From the NCBI GenBank assembly GCA_024279425.1, contig JAJRRO010000092.1:168195-232194 (forward strand): 64,000 nucleotides of DNA, given 5' to 3'. Of the stretch, positions 46,427-56,176 are shown in pieces. The DNA comes from Bacteroidota bacterium (GTDB taxonomy: Bacteria; Bacteroidota; Bacteroidia; Flavobacteriales; Flavobacteriaceae). Within the stretch, counting starts at the first letter, position 1. Each line of letters starts with the position of its first letter. The notes beneath the pieces were generated by a model. That model did no database searches and was not told the origin of the DNA. It saw nothing but the letters and a program-made list of their open reading frames with translations. The position numbers and the translations under genes are program-made.

Positions 46427-47017
46427 ATGGTTTTACCAATAGTTGCCTATGGCGACCCTGTCTTACGCAAAGTAGGCAAGAATATTGAGAAGGATTACCC
46501 TAAATTGGACGAACTTATTGCCAATATGTTCGAAAGTATGTACAATGCTAGTGGGGTGGGGTTGGCCGCCCCTCAAATAGGGTTGCCTATCCGGCTTTTT
46601 ATTGCGGATGCATCGCCATTTTCGGAAGATGATGAACTCTCCGAAAAAGAGCAATCCGCTTTGGAAGGGTTCAAAAAAGTATTCATTAATGCCCAGATCA
46701 AGGAAGAAGTGGGCACGGATTGGGTTTTTAATGAGGGATGTCTCAGTATACCTGATATACGGGAAGATGTAACTCGAAAAGATACTATTACCATTTCATA
46801 TGTGGATGAGGATTTCAAAGAATATACAGAAACTTATAATGGAATTTTAGCTCGTATAATACAGCACGAGTATGACCATATTGAAGGTGTTTTGTTTACT
46901 GATAAATTATCTTCATTGAAAAAGAGATTATTAAAAGGAAGATTGGGCGATATTTCAAAAGGGAATATAAAGATCGATTATCGCATGAGATTCCCCAACA
47001 TGAAAAAAGCGAGATAA
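46427..47017 (+). CDS. def: Peptide deformylase
   Basis: A 196-residue metalloenzyme removing the N-formyl group from nascent proteins. All three motifs are present: GVGLAAPQIG, EGCLSIPDIRED and QHEYDHIEG (HExxH zinc or iron site with the Cys of motif 2). A longer acidic loop (ASPFSEDDELSEKEQSALEG) is characteristic of the Bacteroidota form. It starts at the base after the ruvX stop. Confidence 0.96.
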   Translation: MVLPIVAYGDPVLRKVGKNIEKDYPKLDELIANMFESMYNASGVGLAAPQIGLPIRLFIADASPFSEDDELSEKEQSALEGFKKVFINAQIKEEVGTDWVFNEGCLSIPDIREDVTRKDTITISYVDEDFKEYTETYNGILARIIQHEYDHIEGVLFTDKLSSLKKRLLKGRLGDISKGNIKIDYRMRFPNMKKAR

Positions 47018-47068
47018 ATTGTTCTTTTTATGTAAATGTTTCATCTTTGTGCCTGAAAATTTTAAGGA

Positions 47069-47488
47069 ATGAGTTTAGAGAAAATTTTGTCGATTGGAGG
47101 CAAACCTGGTCTTTTTCAATTATTGTCACAAACGCGCTCAGGTTTTGTGGCGGAATCCTTATTGGATAAAAAAAGAATTACGGTCAATGCACAAAGTAAT
47201 GTGAGTGTTCTGTCCGAAATAGCCATTTATACCTTAGAGGAAGAAATTCCTTTGGGCGTGGTGTGCGAGAAAATTCAGTTGAAGGAAAAAGGCGGTAAAA
47301 CCTCGATAGGCCATAAGGACGATAAATTAAAATTGGAGGAATATTTCTTCGAGATTCTTCCCGATTATGATGAAGATCGGGTTTATGCAAGTGATATTAA
47401 AAAGGTGATACAATGGTACAATATTCTTCACGACCAAGGGGTTACCCAATTCCGAAGCGATTCAGAGGATACTCAGGAAGAGGAATAG
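47069..47488 (+). CDS. DUF5606 domain protein
   Basis: A 139-residue cytosolic protein. The first 60 residues form an SH3-like DUF5606 domain (LEKILSIGGKPGLFQLLSQT, SNVSVLSEIAIYTLEEEIPL). The acidic C-terminus is DRVYASDIKKVIQWYNILHD. It commonly follows def in Flavobacteriia and is of unknown function. A terminator follows. Confidence 0.85.
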   Translation: MSLEKILSIGGKPGLFQLLSQTRSGFVAESLLDKKRITVNAQSNVSVLSEIAIYTLEEEIPLGVVCEKIQLKEKGGKTSIGHKDDKLKLEEYFFEILPDYDEDRVYASDIKKVIQWYNILHDQGVTQFRSDSEDTQEEE

Positions 47489-47510
47489 ACCAATGATTAA
47501 ATAAAACTAG

Positions 47511-47541
47511 AACGCCCCAATTAGTATTGAGGTGTTTTTTT
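47511..47541 (+). terminator. Terminator after DUF5606 gene
   Basis: AACGCCCCAAT and ATTGAGGTGTT form an imperfect stem (one G-T and one C-A) followed by seven T. Confidence 0.65.
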
Positions 47542-47552
47542 ATTGTCAAAAT

Positions 47553-47717
47553 TTAATTAGATATAGACCTGATAAAGTTGGCCACATCTTTTTTGAATTT
47601 TACCATAGAGGGTTGGTGGATATACATCATATGACCAGCCTCATAATATTTCATGATAATATTATCCTTTATTTCTTTTTTTAGCCCAATGTGATTGATA
47701 CTATGTTCAACATATCC
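47553..47717 (-). pseudogene. 3' remnant of an S10-family serine carboxypeptidase gene
   Basis: Fifty-four codons with a stop at 47553-47555 read IMKYYEAGHMMYIHQPSM and VKFKKDVANFIRSI. This is the C-terminus of bacterial S10 peptidases; the His in GHMMY is the catalytic His. The frame is closed at its 5' side by TAG at 47718-47720, and the hexosaminidase gene begins immediately beyond, so the rest of the peptidase gene has been lost. Confidence 0.7.
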
Positions 47718-47738
47718 CTATTCGAAAGGTGTGGTTAT

Positions 47739-49355
47739 TTAATCTTTTTTGATTTCTTCATAGGTATATTTGCTCTTCTTCCAATCAATTAAAGGGGAAG
47801 CATAATACTTAACATCCATACGGTCTAAATAAGGAGCTTGATTGGCCAATCGAACTTTATAATTTTCCCAATCTCGATTCTCCTTGGTTGTCCAACTCAA
47901 TTCAGAATACCCAATTACACGGGGAAAGGCCAAATACTCCAATTCATCAATATTGCTAATGGTTTCTGCCCATAGTGGTGCTTCAACCCCAAGAATATTT
48001 TCCATAGGAATACCTTCGTATTCTTCCGGAGTCCAGACATAGGCAGAATCAACGGGAATATATGCTGCCCAATGAAGTCCAAGATTGGAAAGCGTATCAT
48101 ATTGCATATCCAAATATGCCCTTTTAGCAGGTGAGAGTATTACTTTCATACCCCTTTTCACAGCTTTTTGAGCATTTTTTCCGCTGGACCAATATTGTGA
48201 TATTGAGGTTGAATCTACATTTGCCGAAGCAACTTCGTCCCAGCCTATCATCCGCTTCCCGTATTTCTGAACAATTTTCTCCACTTTCTCGACAAAATAA
48301 TTATAATCGTTTTTCTTGGTGACATGACTTTCGTCACCACCAATATGAAAGTAGGGACCCGGAGTTATTTCAGAGATTTCACGAACCACATCATCGATAA
48401 AGGCATATACGGTATCTTTTCTAGTATTGAAAGTACTGAAGCCAACTTGGGTTCCTTCATATAGCTTTGGAGTTTTTCCATTGCCATTTAAAAACGGATA
48501 GGACACCGATGCCGCGTTGGTATGCCCTGGCATATCTATTTCTGGGATAATGGTCATATAGTGTTTTGATGCGTAGGCTACAATCTCCTTATAATCTTCT
48601 TGGGTAAAGAATCCGCCAGCTTCACCACCAACCTCTGTGCTTCCCCCAATTTCAGTCAATTTTGGCCAGGATTTTATTTCAATGCGCCATCCTTGATCGT
48701 CCGATAAATGCAAATGCAAAACATTTATTTTGTAATAGGACAAAAGGTCTATGTATTTTTTAACGTCAGCGACGCTGAAGAAATGCCGTGCAACATCAAG
48801 CATGGATCCACGGAAGCCGAAAATAGGGTTGTCAACGATTTTACCTGTTGGGATAGGCCAGATTCGCTGTTCGGCCAAAGTATCATTACTTTTTTCTGGA
48901 ATAATCTGTCGCAAAGTCTGGATTCCCCTAAAGGCTCCTTCTGCTGTATTGGAATTTAAGATGACCGAATCTTGTGTAATGTAAAGCTGATAGGCTTCCG
49001 GAGAACTCAATTCCAAACTATCGGATTGATTGATATAGATAATCCGTTCAACGGGCTCAGTTCCATTCCCGTTCACAGGAATATCCAGATTCAATTCGAT
49101 TTTTAGTTTGTCGGCTAAAAAGGCCCCAACTTCAGAAAAGCCATTAGCATTTTGTGAAGTATGGATTGCCGTATACCGATCCAAACCGAAAGCCTTGTTG
49201 GTCGGAACTACTTTAAGGGGTTTGGGAATCAAATTGTTCTGGGCCAAATCTGTAGGCGGAAAATTTATTCTTTTCTTTTTCTCCTCTTGGCAGGCAACAA
49301 TCATTGCCGATGCAAAAAGTATCGTAAGAAATCTTGTAGCGAAAGATTTGATCAT
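47739..49355 (-). CDS. GH20 beta-N-acetylhexosaminidase, lipoprotein
   Basis: A 538-residue enzyme anchored by Cys22 (SAMIVAC). An N-terminal alpha/beta domain occupies about 40-170. The GH20 barrel follows with SMLDVARHFFSVADVKKYID, HLHLSDDQGWRIEIKSWPKL, IIPEIDMPGHTNA and the catalytic D341-E342 pair in HIGGDESHV. It releases terminal GlcNAc or GalNAc from glycans or chitin fragments at the cell surface or periplasm. The SGNH esterase gene lies upstream on the same strand with a gap of 21 bases, so the two may be cotranscribed. Confidence 0.93.
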   Translation of the reverse strand: MIKSFATRFLTILFASAMIVACQEEKKKRINFPPTDLAQNNLIPKPLKVVPTNKAFGLDRYTAIHTSQNANGFSEVGAFLADKLKIELNLDIPVNGNGTEPVERIIYINQSDSLELSSPEAYQLYITQDSVILNSNTAEGAFRGIQTLRQIIPEKSNDTLAEQRIWPIPTGKIVDNPIFGFRGSMLDVARHFFSVADVKKYIDLLSYYKINVLHLHLSDDQGWRIEIKSWPKLTEIGGSTEVGGEAGGFFTQEDYKEIVAYASKHYMTIIPEIDMPGHTNAASVSYPFLNGNGKTPKLYEGTQVGFSTFNTRKDTVYAFIDDVVREISEITPGPYFHIGGDESHVTKKNDYNYFVEKVEKIVQKYGKRMIGWDEVASANVDSTSISQYWSSGKNAQKAVKRGMKVILSPAKRAYLDMQYDTLSNLGLHWAAYIPVDSAYVWTPEEYEGIPMENILGVEAPLWAETISNIDELEYLAFPRVIGYSELSWTTKENRDWENYKVRLANQAPYLDRMDVKYYASPLIDWKKSKYTYEEIKKD

Positions 49356-49376
49356 AGTAATATTTATTTTTCTTGT

Positions 49377-50021
49377 TTAATTAATAAAAGGCTTTATTAC
49401 CGAACGCCAAATGTCGTATCCCTTAGCGTTCATATGCAAACCGTCCTCAATGAAAATATCTTGCATCACACGCCTATTTTGTAGCATTGGTTTCCAGACA
49501 TCTGCAAATTTGATACGATTATCTTTTTTTGATAGTTTTTTGAATTTACGATTCAAACGCTTATAGTCGCGTTTTAAATGCCAACGTGAAATACTGGGTT
49601 TGGCAGCGATAAGTACAATTTGAACAGTGTTGTTTTGTGTCCTGATCTTTTTGATTATCTCTTCGATTGTATTTATGATGTCTTTTAGCTTTTTAGAAGC
49701 TGAAATATCATTGTCCCCTTCATAAATAAAGACCTTATACGGATTGAACCTCAGTATTAATTCTTCAGAGTAAGCAAGTAGGTCTGAAGCCTGGGAACCA
49801 CCAAATCCTGAATTTACAATTTGATGACCTGGGAAAACGTTTTCAAGATCTCTCCAAACCCTAATGCTGGAACTGCCCGTAAAAACTATGGTTTCTTTAG
49901 AAGAGTCCCAAAGGGTATCGTATTTTTTTTGAATGGCACTTACTTCTTCCTTGAACCGATTTGGGTTTTGGGAATAACCTGCAAGGGTTACAGAAAAGAA
50001 AATAATAATTAAATATCTCAT
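49377..50021 (-). CDS. SGNH/GDSL hydrolase (carbohydrate esterase type)
   Basis: A 214-residue exported protein with signal peptide (LIIIFFSVTLAGYS). Block I is IVFTGSSSIRVW with the nucleophile Ser, block II NSGFGGSQASDL, block III IYEGDNDIS (Asn replaced in position), and block V DGLHMNAKGYDIW with the catalytic Asp-His. It resembles acetylhydrolases that deacetylate glycans. It stands 21 bases upstream of the GH20 gene, which suggests a joint role in trimming acetylated aminosugars. Confidence 0.88.
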   Translation of the reverse strand: MRYLIIIFFSVTLAGYSQNPNRFKEEVSAIQKKYDTLWDSSKETIVFTGSSSIRVWRDLENVFPGHQIVNSGFGGSQASDLLAYSEELILRFNPYKVFIYEGDNDISASKKLKDIINTIEEIIKKIRTQNNTVQIVLIAAKPSISRWHLKRDYKRLNRKFKKLSKKDNRIKFADVWKPMLQNRRVMQDIFIEDGLHMNAKGYDIWRSVIKPFIN

Positions 50022-50117
50022 GCTAAAAAGTGGGGAAGAATATTCCGATTAATGCGTTCAACTAGCCTCAAAGGATTCACAATTATGCAAGTATAGTGAA
50101 TGATTGTGATTTTTTTC

Positions 50118-50975
50118 TTATTTGACTGTAATTCCTTCCGCAATTGACCATTCATGGAAACGCGATATCCAATCATCTGATGGCAATCCTTGTTTTTTCA
50201 TTCCAAAGCCATGACCACCCTTGGAGTACATGTGGAGACCCGTGGTTTTAGAGTTTTTCAACCAATTGGAATATAGATCAACGCTACCCTGGGCCAACCC
50301 TAAGGGGTCATCTGTTGCGCAAATAACCAACATGGGCGGAGCATCGGCAGGGACCTTGTATTCCCCCATTACCGTTGTCCAAGGATACACCGGAACAATG
50401 AAATCGGGTCTATTTTCCTGTGTATAGTTAAAAGTGACACCCATAGTAACTGTGCCCCCAGCCGAAAAGCCCATAAAACCAATTGTATTTGGGTTAACCC
50501 CATATGTATCGGCATTGGTGCGAACATGGGAAATTGCGGCGAGTCCGTCTGCAACGGATAGTGGAAGTACAGGACCTACTTTCCCCCCCAGTTTATCCCC
50601 AACTTCCATAATTTCCTTTACGCCATCCGCACCGGTTGGGACCAATCTATATTTTAACACAAAGGCCGTGATTCCTTTTTTGTTCAGCCATTTGGCCACT
50701 TCATTTCCCTCGCTATTAATGCTTAATGCATATAGCCCACCACCGGGAGCAACAATAACACAGGTCCCATTCGGATTTTCAGCTCTGAAAACCCGTAGAG
50801 TGGGGATTGAAACATTGGTAACCACCTGAGTTTGCCATAGATCCGAGAAATACTCTTTTTCACTGCCTTGCCATACAGTTTCCGTTGGCTTGTCATAGGG
50901 AAGGTTAACGATTTCCTGCGATATTGAAATATTGATACCACCAATAATGATGATTAAAAAAACATACTTTTTCAT
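50118..50975 (-). CDS. Alpha/beta hydrolase, BD-FAE/xylan-esterase type
   Basis: A 285-residue exported esterase with signal peptide VFLIIIIGGINISIS. It shows the oxyanion region VIVAPGGGLYALS, the nucleophile elbow GFSAGGTV, the acid in PMLVICATDDPLG and the His in SKGGHGFGM. Such enzymes split acetyl or feruloyl esters on polysaccharides. A 96-base gap separates it from the SGNH gene. The aquaglyceroporin gene lies 20 bases upstream of it. Confidence 0.87.
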   Translation of the reverse strand: MKKYVFLIIIIGGINISISQEIVNLPYDKPTETVWQGSEKEYFSDLWQTQVVTNVSIPTLRVFRAENPNGTCVIVAPGGGLYALSINSEGNEVAKWLNKKGITAFVLKYRLVPTGADGVKEIMEVGDKLGGKVGPVLPLSVADGLAAISHVRTNADTYGVNPNTIGFMGFSAGGTVTMGVTFNYTQENRPDFIVPVYPWTTVMGEYKVPADAPPMLVICATDDPLGLAQGSVDLYSNWLKNSKTTGLHMYSKGGHGFGMKKQGLPSDDWISRFHEWSIAEGITVK

Positions 50976-50995
50976 AATCTAAATTCTAAATTGTT

Positions 50996-51724
50996 CTACA
51001 TGCTTATTGCCATATAAACCAATGCTGCAATAACACTCCCTGTAATTGGTCCCAATATGGGTATCCACGCATACTTCCAATTGCTATCCCCTTTGGCCTT
51101 AATAGGTAAAAGGGTATGCATAATACGAGGTCCCAAATCACGTGCAGGATTAATAGCATAGCCGGTAGGTCCTCCGAGACTTAGGCCAATTCCTAAAACC
51201 AGTAATCCCACGGGAAGGGCGTCGAGGGATCCAAGGGAAATAGGTTCGTCTCCCAAAGTGCCGCCGGCGATATAAAAAACACCGAAAACTAAAACAAATG
51301 TTCCTATGAGTTCGGTGATGAAGTTCCACAAAGGCTTATCAATAGCAGGTCCGGTGCTAAATGTAGCCCGTATCGCACCGGGATCTTCAGTCGCATCATA
51401 ATGCTTTTTATAGGTCAACCAAACAAGTGAACTGCCCATCATGGCACCAAGTACTTGGGCGAAAATGTATCCAGGTACCATTTGCCAGCTAAACTTACCC
51501 GCTGTGGCCAATCCCAATGTAACCGCAGGATTTAAATGAGCGCCACTGGCATCAGCTGAAATGAACACGCCAACGAATACACCAATGGCCCATCCAAAAG
51601 TGATTACGATTAGTCCTGCATTAAAACCGTAGGTGTTTTTGAGCAATACATTGGCAACAACGCCATTACCTAGGAGAATTAACATGGCTGTGCCAATAAA
51701 TTCAAATAAATATACATTCATCAT
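50996..51724 (-). CDS. MIP-family channel, aquaglyceroporin type
   Basis: A 242-residue inner-membrane channel with six helices and two half-helices bearing NPA motifs (N65-P-A in GAHLNPAVTLG and NPA in YAINPARDLGPR). The Asp after the second NPAR and the small aromatic/Arg site residues favour glycerol or other small polyols over water only. It stands between two hydrolase genes on the same strand (gaps of 20 and 51 bases). Confidence 0.92.
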   Translation of the reverse strand: MMNVYLFEFIGTAMLILLGNGVVANVLLKNTYGFNAGLIVITFGWAIGVFVGVFISADASGAHLNPAVTLGLATAGKFSWQMVPGYIFAQVLGAMMGSSLVWLTYKKHYDATEDPGAIRATFSTGPAIDKPLWNFITELIGTFVLVFGVFYIAGGTLGDEPISLGSLDALPVGLLVLGIGLSLGGPTGYAINPARDLGPRIMHTLLPIKAKGDSNWKYAWIPILGPITGSVIAALVYMAISM

Positions 51725-51775
51725 ATGGGTTGTTTTGTTGGTTTAGTATTAGAAATGTTTTTTAACTATTATTAA

Positions 51776-53020
51776 TTATTCGGCTATTGCCTGATATACA
51801 AATTGCCTCATTTTTTGATTATGAAAATTGCTATAAGGTTGCAATTGTGTCATTAAAATAGCTATTAAACTTTCTTGTGGATCAATAAAAAAGTAGGTGG
51901 AATATGCTCCTCCCCAGTAAAACTGACCAACAGACCCTAAACTCTTGCCATCGGCCAAATCAGTGGTTACCCCAAATCCCAATCCAAATCCTTGGCCTGG
52001 AGCTTGGTAAAGGTCTCCAACTTGGTTCATGGTCATAATTTCTACAGTTTTGGGACTCAAGAATAGTTTTCCGTTTGCACTGCCCTTATTGATCATCATC
52101 TGGCAGAATTTCATGTAATCATTTGCCGACGAGAACAGGCCATGGGTGCCTCCATATACTTTATTCCCTTCGACAGGTAATTGTTGCTCTGAATTCATCA
52201 ATTTTCCATCTTTGTCCAAATTATGGACCGCAACCCATCTTCCTTGATTTCTTTTTGAAATGTTGTAACCTGTGTCTGTCATTCCCAAGGGGTCAAATAG
52301 GCGTTCCTTTAGAAACTCTGCGACTGTTTTGTCCGAGAATTTTTCAATCAATAGTGCCAAGACATCTGGGGAGGCACTATAAGACCATTGTTCACCGGGA
52401 TGGCCTACCATGGGTAGGCTTACTAAAGTATTTACCCTACTTTCTATATTTTCTTGTGGTTGACGGTACAATGCGTTAGCTGTTTCATTATCTAATTTGG
52501 TGCCTCCAAGGCCATGGGAAAAACCAGCAGTATGCGAAAGTAAATGGGCAATGGTGATTTCTTTATGGGCAGGTTCTGTTGGGCCATCTATACCATTGTT
52601 CACGTCCTTGGCCACTTTTACATCCTTGAATTGCGGCAAATATTTTGAAACCGGATCGGTAAGGAAAAAATGACCCTCCTCGTATAGCATCATGAATGCT
52701 GCTGTAACAATGGGTTTTGTCATAGACATGATATGGAAAATTCCATCTTGGGGCATAGGTGTTTTATCTTCTAGGCTACTTAGACCATGGGAAGTCTTAT
52801 GAATAATTTTTCCATTCCTCGAAATCAGCGAAACGGCTCCGGCGATGCGCCCTTCTTTTATTTCCTTTATAAGAAATGCATCATATCGCGCAAGGCGCTC
52901 CTTCGAAACACCTTCAATTATTCCAGAACCATCTTTTAATTGGGCATTTACAGGGGAGCATAGAAAAACTAAGACCAGAAATAAAGTTGTCAAATAATAG
53001 GGATGTTTATTTTTCATCAC
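51776..53020 (-). CDS. Serine hydrolase of the beta-lactamase/CubicO type
   Basis: A 414-residue exported protein with signal peptide (FLVLVFLCSPVNA). It is a class C-like fold with nucleophile S99 in SMTK, a YSAS motif near 216 in place of YxN, and a late region GQFYWGGAYSTYFFID. The closest architecture is esterase EstB-like or CubicO proteins rather than a drug-resistance enzyme. It is the first gene of the minus-strand run leading to GH20 at 47739. The divergent DUF5916 gene starts at 53241. Confidence 0.87.
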   Translation of the reverse strand: MMKNKHPYYLTTLFLVLVFLCSPVNAQLKDGSGIIEGVSKERLARYDAFLIKEIKEGRIAGAVSLISRNGKIIHKTSHGLSSLEDKTPMPQDGIFHIMSMTKPIVTAAFMMLYEEGHFFLTDPVSKYLPQFKDVKVAKDVNNGIDGPTEPAHKEITIAHLLSHTAGFSHGLGGTKLDNETANALYRQPQENIESRVNTLVSLPMVGHPGEQWSYSASPDVLALLIEKFSDKTVAEFLKERLFDPLGMTDTGYNISKRNQGRWVAVHNLDKDGKLMNSEQQLPVEGNKVYGGTHGLFSSANDYMKFCQMMINKGSANGKLFLSPKTVEIMTMNQVGDLYQAPGQGFGLGFGVTTDLADGKSLGSVGQFYWGGAYSTYFFIDPQESLIAILMTQLQPYSNFHNQKMRQFVYQAIAE

Positions 53021-53240
53021 TGGTTGGTTTTTGATTAGCGTAATTTGGTATTGATTTCGCTAAATTCTCAATCAATGTTCTGAAAAACATTAATCTCCCC
53101 GAATATAATGTTTTTCAAGAATAACACGTACTCCTCTCTAAATAATAGCAATAATTTCTTCTCTTGTTTCTATCTTTTTAATGCAGAAATCTTTAACTTA
53201 CTCTACCTTAGCAAAATATATTTTTACCAGCCCAACCAAG

Positions 53241-55442
53241 ATGAAATTATCAGAATTAATAGTACTGAGCAGTACTTTTTTCCTTTCATTTCTAACAACT
53301 GCACAGGATACTACTACCAACCTCAAGGAAAGACCAACGGCAACTGCCATTTCCATCACAGAAGAACCATTGTTGGATGGTGAGGTATTGAACGATGCCA
53401 TATGGCAGCAAATAAAACCTTTCGGTTCTTTAAGTCAAATGCAACCTAACTATGGGCAACCGGCAAATGAGCGGACAGATATACGTATCGCCTATACGGC
53501 TTCGACTTTTTATGTATCGGTTGTGTGTTATGACTCGCAACCTGACAAATTGGTTGTTTCAGATGCTCGGAGAGATGCCGATTTGGAAAATACGGATGCC
53601 TTTATTTTTATATTGGATACGTATAAGGACAATCAAAATGGCTTTGTTTTTGGGACCAATTCCGTAGGGGTCGAGTATGATGCCCAAGTTGACAACGAAG
53701 GTCAAGGTAATTTCAATGCCAATCGTCAACAAGGAGGTACTATTGGGGGTTTCAATATAAATTGGGATGGCTCCTGGGAAGTGCAGACCAAAGTGGGTGG
53801 TTTTGGCTGGAGTGCGGAATTTGCAATACCCTTACGTACAATACGTTTTCAGTCTGGTAAGGATTGGGGAATAAATTTCCGCAGAAACATTCGAAAAAGT
53901 AATGAAATTGATTATTGGGCTGAATTACCTGTGGGCTTTACATTGAATCGTCTTTCATTGGCAGGAACCCTGACTGGACTTGATCTTAGAACACCGGGTA
54001 ATTTAAAGGTAATTCCATATGTCTTAGGACAACTTTCAAAAGATTTTGAAGCTGTTGGTTCCGAGGTTAAATTTAATTCGGAAGTTGGGGGAGACGTTAA
54101 GTATAGCATTACTCCAAGTTTAACATTGGATCTTACTTACAATACAGATTTTGCCCAAGTTGAGGTGGATCAGCAGCAAGTGAACTTAGATCGTTTTAAT
54201 CTTTTTTTTCCTGAAAAAAGATCCTTCTTTTTAGAGAATGCCGGGCTGTTCAGTGTAGGAAGTCCTGGAGAGGTAGATTTATTTTTCAGTAGAAGAATTG
54301 GTATTGGGGAAGAGGGCAATGTTGTACCTATAATCGGCGGAGCCCGCGTGTCTGGAAAAGTCAATCGAACCAATGTGGGGTTATTGACCATGTTTACTGA
54401 AGATGTGACAGACGCCAACATTGAAAAGAATAATTTCACGGTGGCCCGGGTAAACCACGAATTTAAAGGGAGGACTGCACTTGGAGCGGTGTTAGTAAAT
54501 CGCGAAGGACTTGAGACTAGTGATGATTTTAATAGAACAATAGCCGTTGATGGAAAACTAGGCTTGGGCCGAAAGGCTAGAATGTCTGGTTTTTTTGCCA
54601 AATCTGCCGGTACAGTTGATGCGGAAAATGAACATGCCTTTAAATTTCAGACAGATTATCTATGGAATAATTGGTTGATAAACGCAGCCTATACCGAAGT
54701 GGGTCAAGGGTTTAATCCAGAAGTTGGGTTTTTATTGAGGTCCTCCTTCAAAAAACCTGAAGCGGTGGTATTATACTACTTAAGACCTAAGAATGAAGAT
54801 GCAAAAATATTGGAATATCGCCCCCACGTTTCGTACAGAGGGTATTGGAATTTTGACGGATTTCAGGAAACCGGTTTTTTACATGTGGATAATCACTGGG
54901 AATGGAAAAGCGGACTGGAAATCCATACGGGGATTAATTTTACAACCGAAGGTGTGGTAGACCCTTTTGAAATTTCGGAAAACATATTCGTGCCATTAGG
55001 CGTTTATAAACATGTAGAGGGCCAATTGATTTTCATGACCAATAAGAGCAAGCCAATTTCATTTAGTCTGCGCTCCGTTGTAGGGGGATCATTTGGAGGA
55101 AGTCGATATTTGAACAGTGGTACCCTGCGGTTCAGACAGGGCGACAAGTTCAATGCAGCCTTTACCTATATGTACAATAGGTTTAATTTACCCGTGGGTG
55201 ATTTTACGGCCAATGTGTTTATAAGCCAGTTATCATATTCCTTTAAGCCCAATATTTATATCCAAAGCTTGGTGCAAAACAATACCGTTGACAAACTTTG
55301 GGCCGTTAACCTAAGATTTGGTTGGTTGCAGCGTGCCAATACGGGCCTGTTTGTAGTTTATAACCATAACCTTCAAGACGGCAGTCCATTGAACAATAGT
55401 CTTATAGTCAAGTATACTCGTATGTTTGATTTGGTGAAGTAA
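53241..55442 (+). CDS. DUF5916 protein with N-terminal CBM9-like domain
   Basis: A 733-residue exported protein. ATG at 53241 (MKLSELIVLSSTFFLSFLTTAQ) gives a good signal peptide, and the frame 5' of it does not. About residues 35-215 resemble the carbohydrate-binding module 9/DOMON fold (PLLDGEVLNDAIWQQI, YVSVVCYDSQPDKLVVSDAR). The remainder is the DUF5916 barrel-like region (LTYNTDFAQVEVDQQQVNLD, NLFFPEKRSFFLEN), common in Bacteroidota outer membranes and of unknown role. It stands alone before a DUF1080 gene. Confidence 0.85.
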   Translation: MKLSELIVLSSTFFLSFLTTAQDTTTNLKERPTATAISITEEPLLDGEVLNDAIWQQIKPFGSLSQMQPNYGQPANERTDIRIAYTASTFYVSVVCYDSQPDKLVVSDARRDADLENTDAFIFILDTYKDNQNGFVFGTNSVGVEYDAQVDNEGQGNFNANRQQGGTIGGFNINWDGSWEVQTKVGGFGWSAEFAIPLRTIRFQSGKDWGINFRRNIRKSNEIDYWAELPVGFTLNRLSLAGTLTGLDLRTPGNLKVIPYVLGQLSKDFEAVGSEVKFNSEVGGDVKYSITPSLTLDLTYNTDFAQVEVDQQQVNLDRFNLFFPEKRSFFLENAGLFSVGSPGEVDLFFSRRIGIGEEGNVVPIIGGARVSGKVNRTNVGLLTMFTEDVTDANIEKNNFTVARVNHEFKGRTALGAVLVNREGLETSDDFNRTIAVDGKLGLGRKARMSGFFAKSAGTVDAENEHAFKFQTDYLWNNWLINAAYTEVGQGFNPEVGFLLRSSFKKPEAVVLYYLRPKNEDAKILEYRPHVSYRGYWNFDGFQETGFLHVDNHWEWKSGLEIHTGINFTTEGVVDPFEISENIFVPLGVYKHVEGQLIFMTNKSKPISFSLRSVVGGSFGGSRYLNSGTLRFRQGDKFNAAFTYMYNRFNLPVGDFTANVFISQLSYSFKPNIYIQSLVQNNTVDKLWAVNLRFGWLQRANTGLFVVYNHNLQDGSPLNNSLIVKYTRMFDLVK

Positions 55443-55502
55443 CCCTATCTGATTTGATTTCTGTTTGTCCGGTAACTTTTTTATGAATTAAAACTGAATT
55501 AT

Positions 55503-56081
55503 ATGAATAACAAGCAATTTTATAGAACTATTTTGATAGTTGTCTTTTTGATACTTTCTTTTTCGCAATGCAATTCATCCCATGAAGTCTTATTTGAAGA
55601 AAATGGGAACAATTGGTTTACCGACGGCGTTGCCACTTGGCAATTTGAGAATGGCGAATTGGTAGGTACCGCTAAAGATGGGCCTGGATTTGTTATGACG
55701 GAAAAGGAGTATACCGATTTTGTGCTCGAACTGGAATTTAAACCGGACAGTACGATTAATTCTGGAGTTTTTATTCGGTGTAAAAACAAGGAATTATCTT
55801 TTACAGATTGTTATGAAATCAATATTTGGGATTTACATCCTAATCAGGACAATAGGACGGGTGCTGTTGTTTCACGAACGACCCCAAGGGCCCACGTTGC
55901 GACCTTACATAAATGGAATACCTATAAAATCAATATTAAAGAAGATCACATACAAGCATGGGTGAATGGGGTTTTGACCATTGATTTGGTAAATGAAGAA
56001 CTTATCAAAGGATTCGTAGCTCTTCAGGCTGCAGAATCGGGCGAAATACGGTTTAGAAATGTAAACATTAGACCTTTATAG
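55503..56081 (+). CDS. DUF1080 lipoprotein
   Basis: A 192-residue protein with lipoprotein signal (ILIVVFLILSFSQC, Cys at 23). The DUF1080 jelly roll contains ELVGTAKDGPGFVMTEKEYT, INSGVFIRCKNKE and ESGEIRFRNVNIRPL. It differs from the paralogue at 9876-10514 in sequence but has the same layout. It lies 60 bases after the DUF5916 gene and may be cotranscribed. 3-Keto-glycoside hydrolysis is inferred from the family. A hairpin AAAGCC-TCCT-GGCTTT is at 56141-56156, downstream. Confidence 0.85.
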   Translation: MNNKQFYRTILIVVFLILSFSQCNSSHEVLFEENGNNWFTDGVATWQFENGELVGTAKDGPGFVMTEKEYTDFVLELEFKPDSTINSGVFIRCKNKELSFTDCYEINIWDLHPNQDNRTGAVVSRTTPRAHVATLHKWNTYKINIKEDHIQAWVNGVLTIDLVNEELIKGFVALQAAESGEIRFRNVNIRPL

Positions 56082-56176
56082 TAGAAAACAAGTCGTTTTA
56101 GTATGCGCTATTTTGACTGATTTTAACCTTTGCTATATTGAAAGCCTCCTGGCTTTAAAGTAGATAATATGCAATG

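Noticed and set aside
51776..53020. Antibiotic-resistance beta-lactamase
   Set aside because: The YxN motif is YSAS, the neighbours are carbohydrate and ester genes, and the layout is that of CubicO or esterase-type proteins.
53181..53240. Upstream start for the DUF5916 protein
   Set aside because: ATG at 53241 gives a standard signal peptide; the 20 residues before it have no conserved character.
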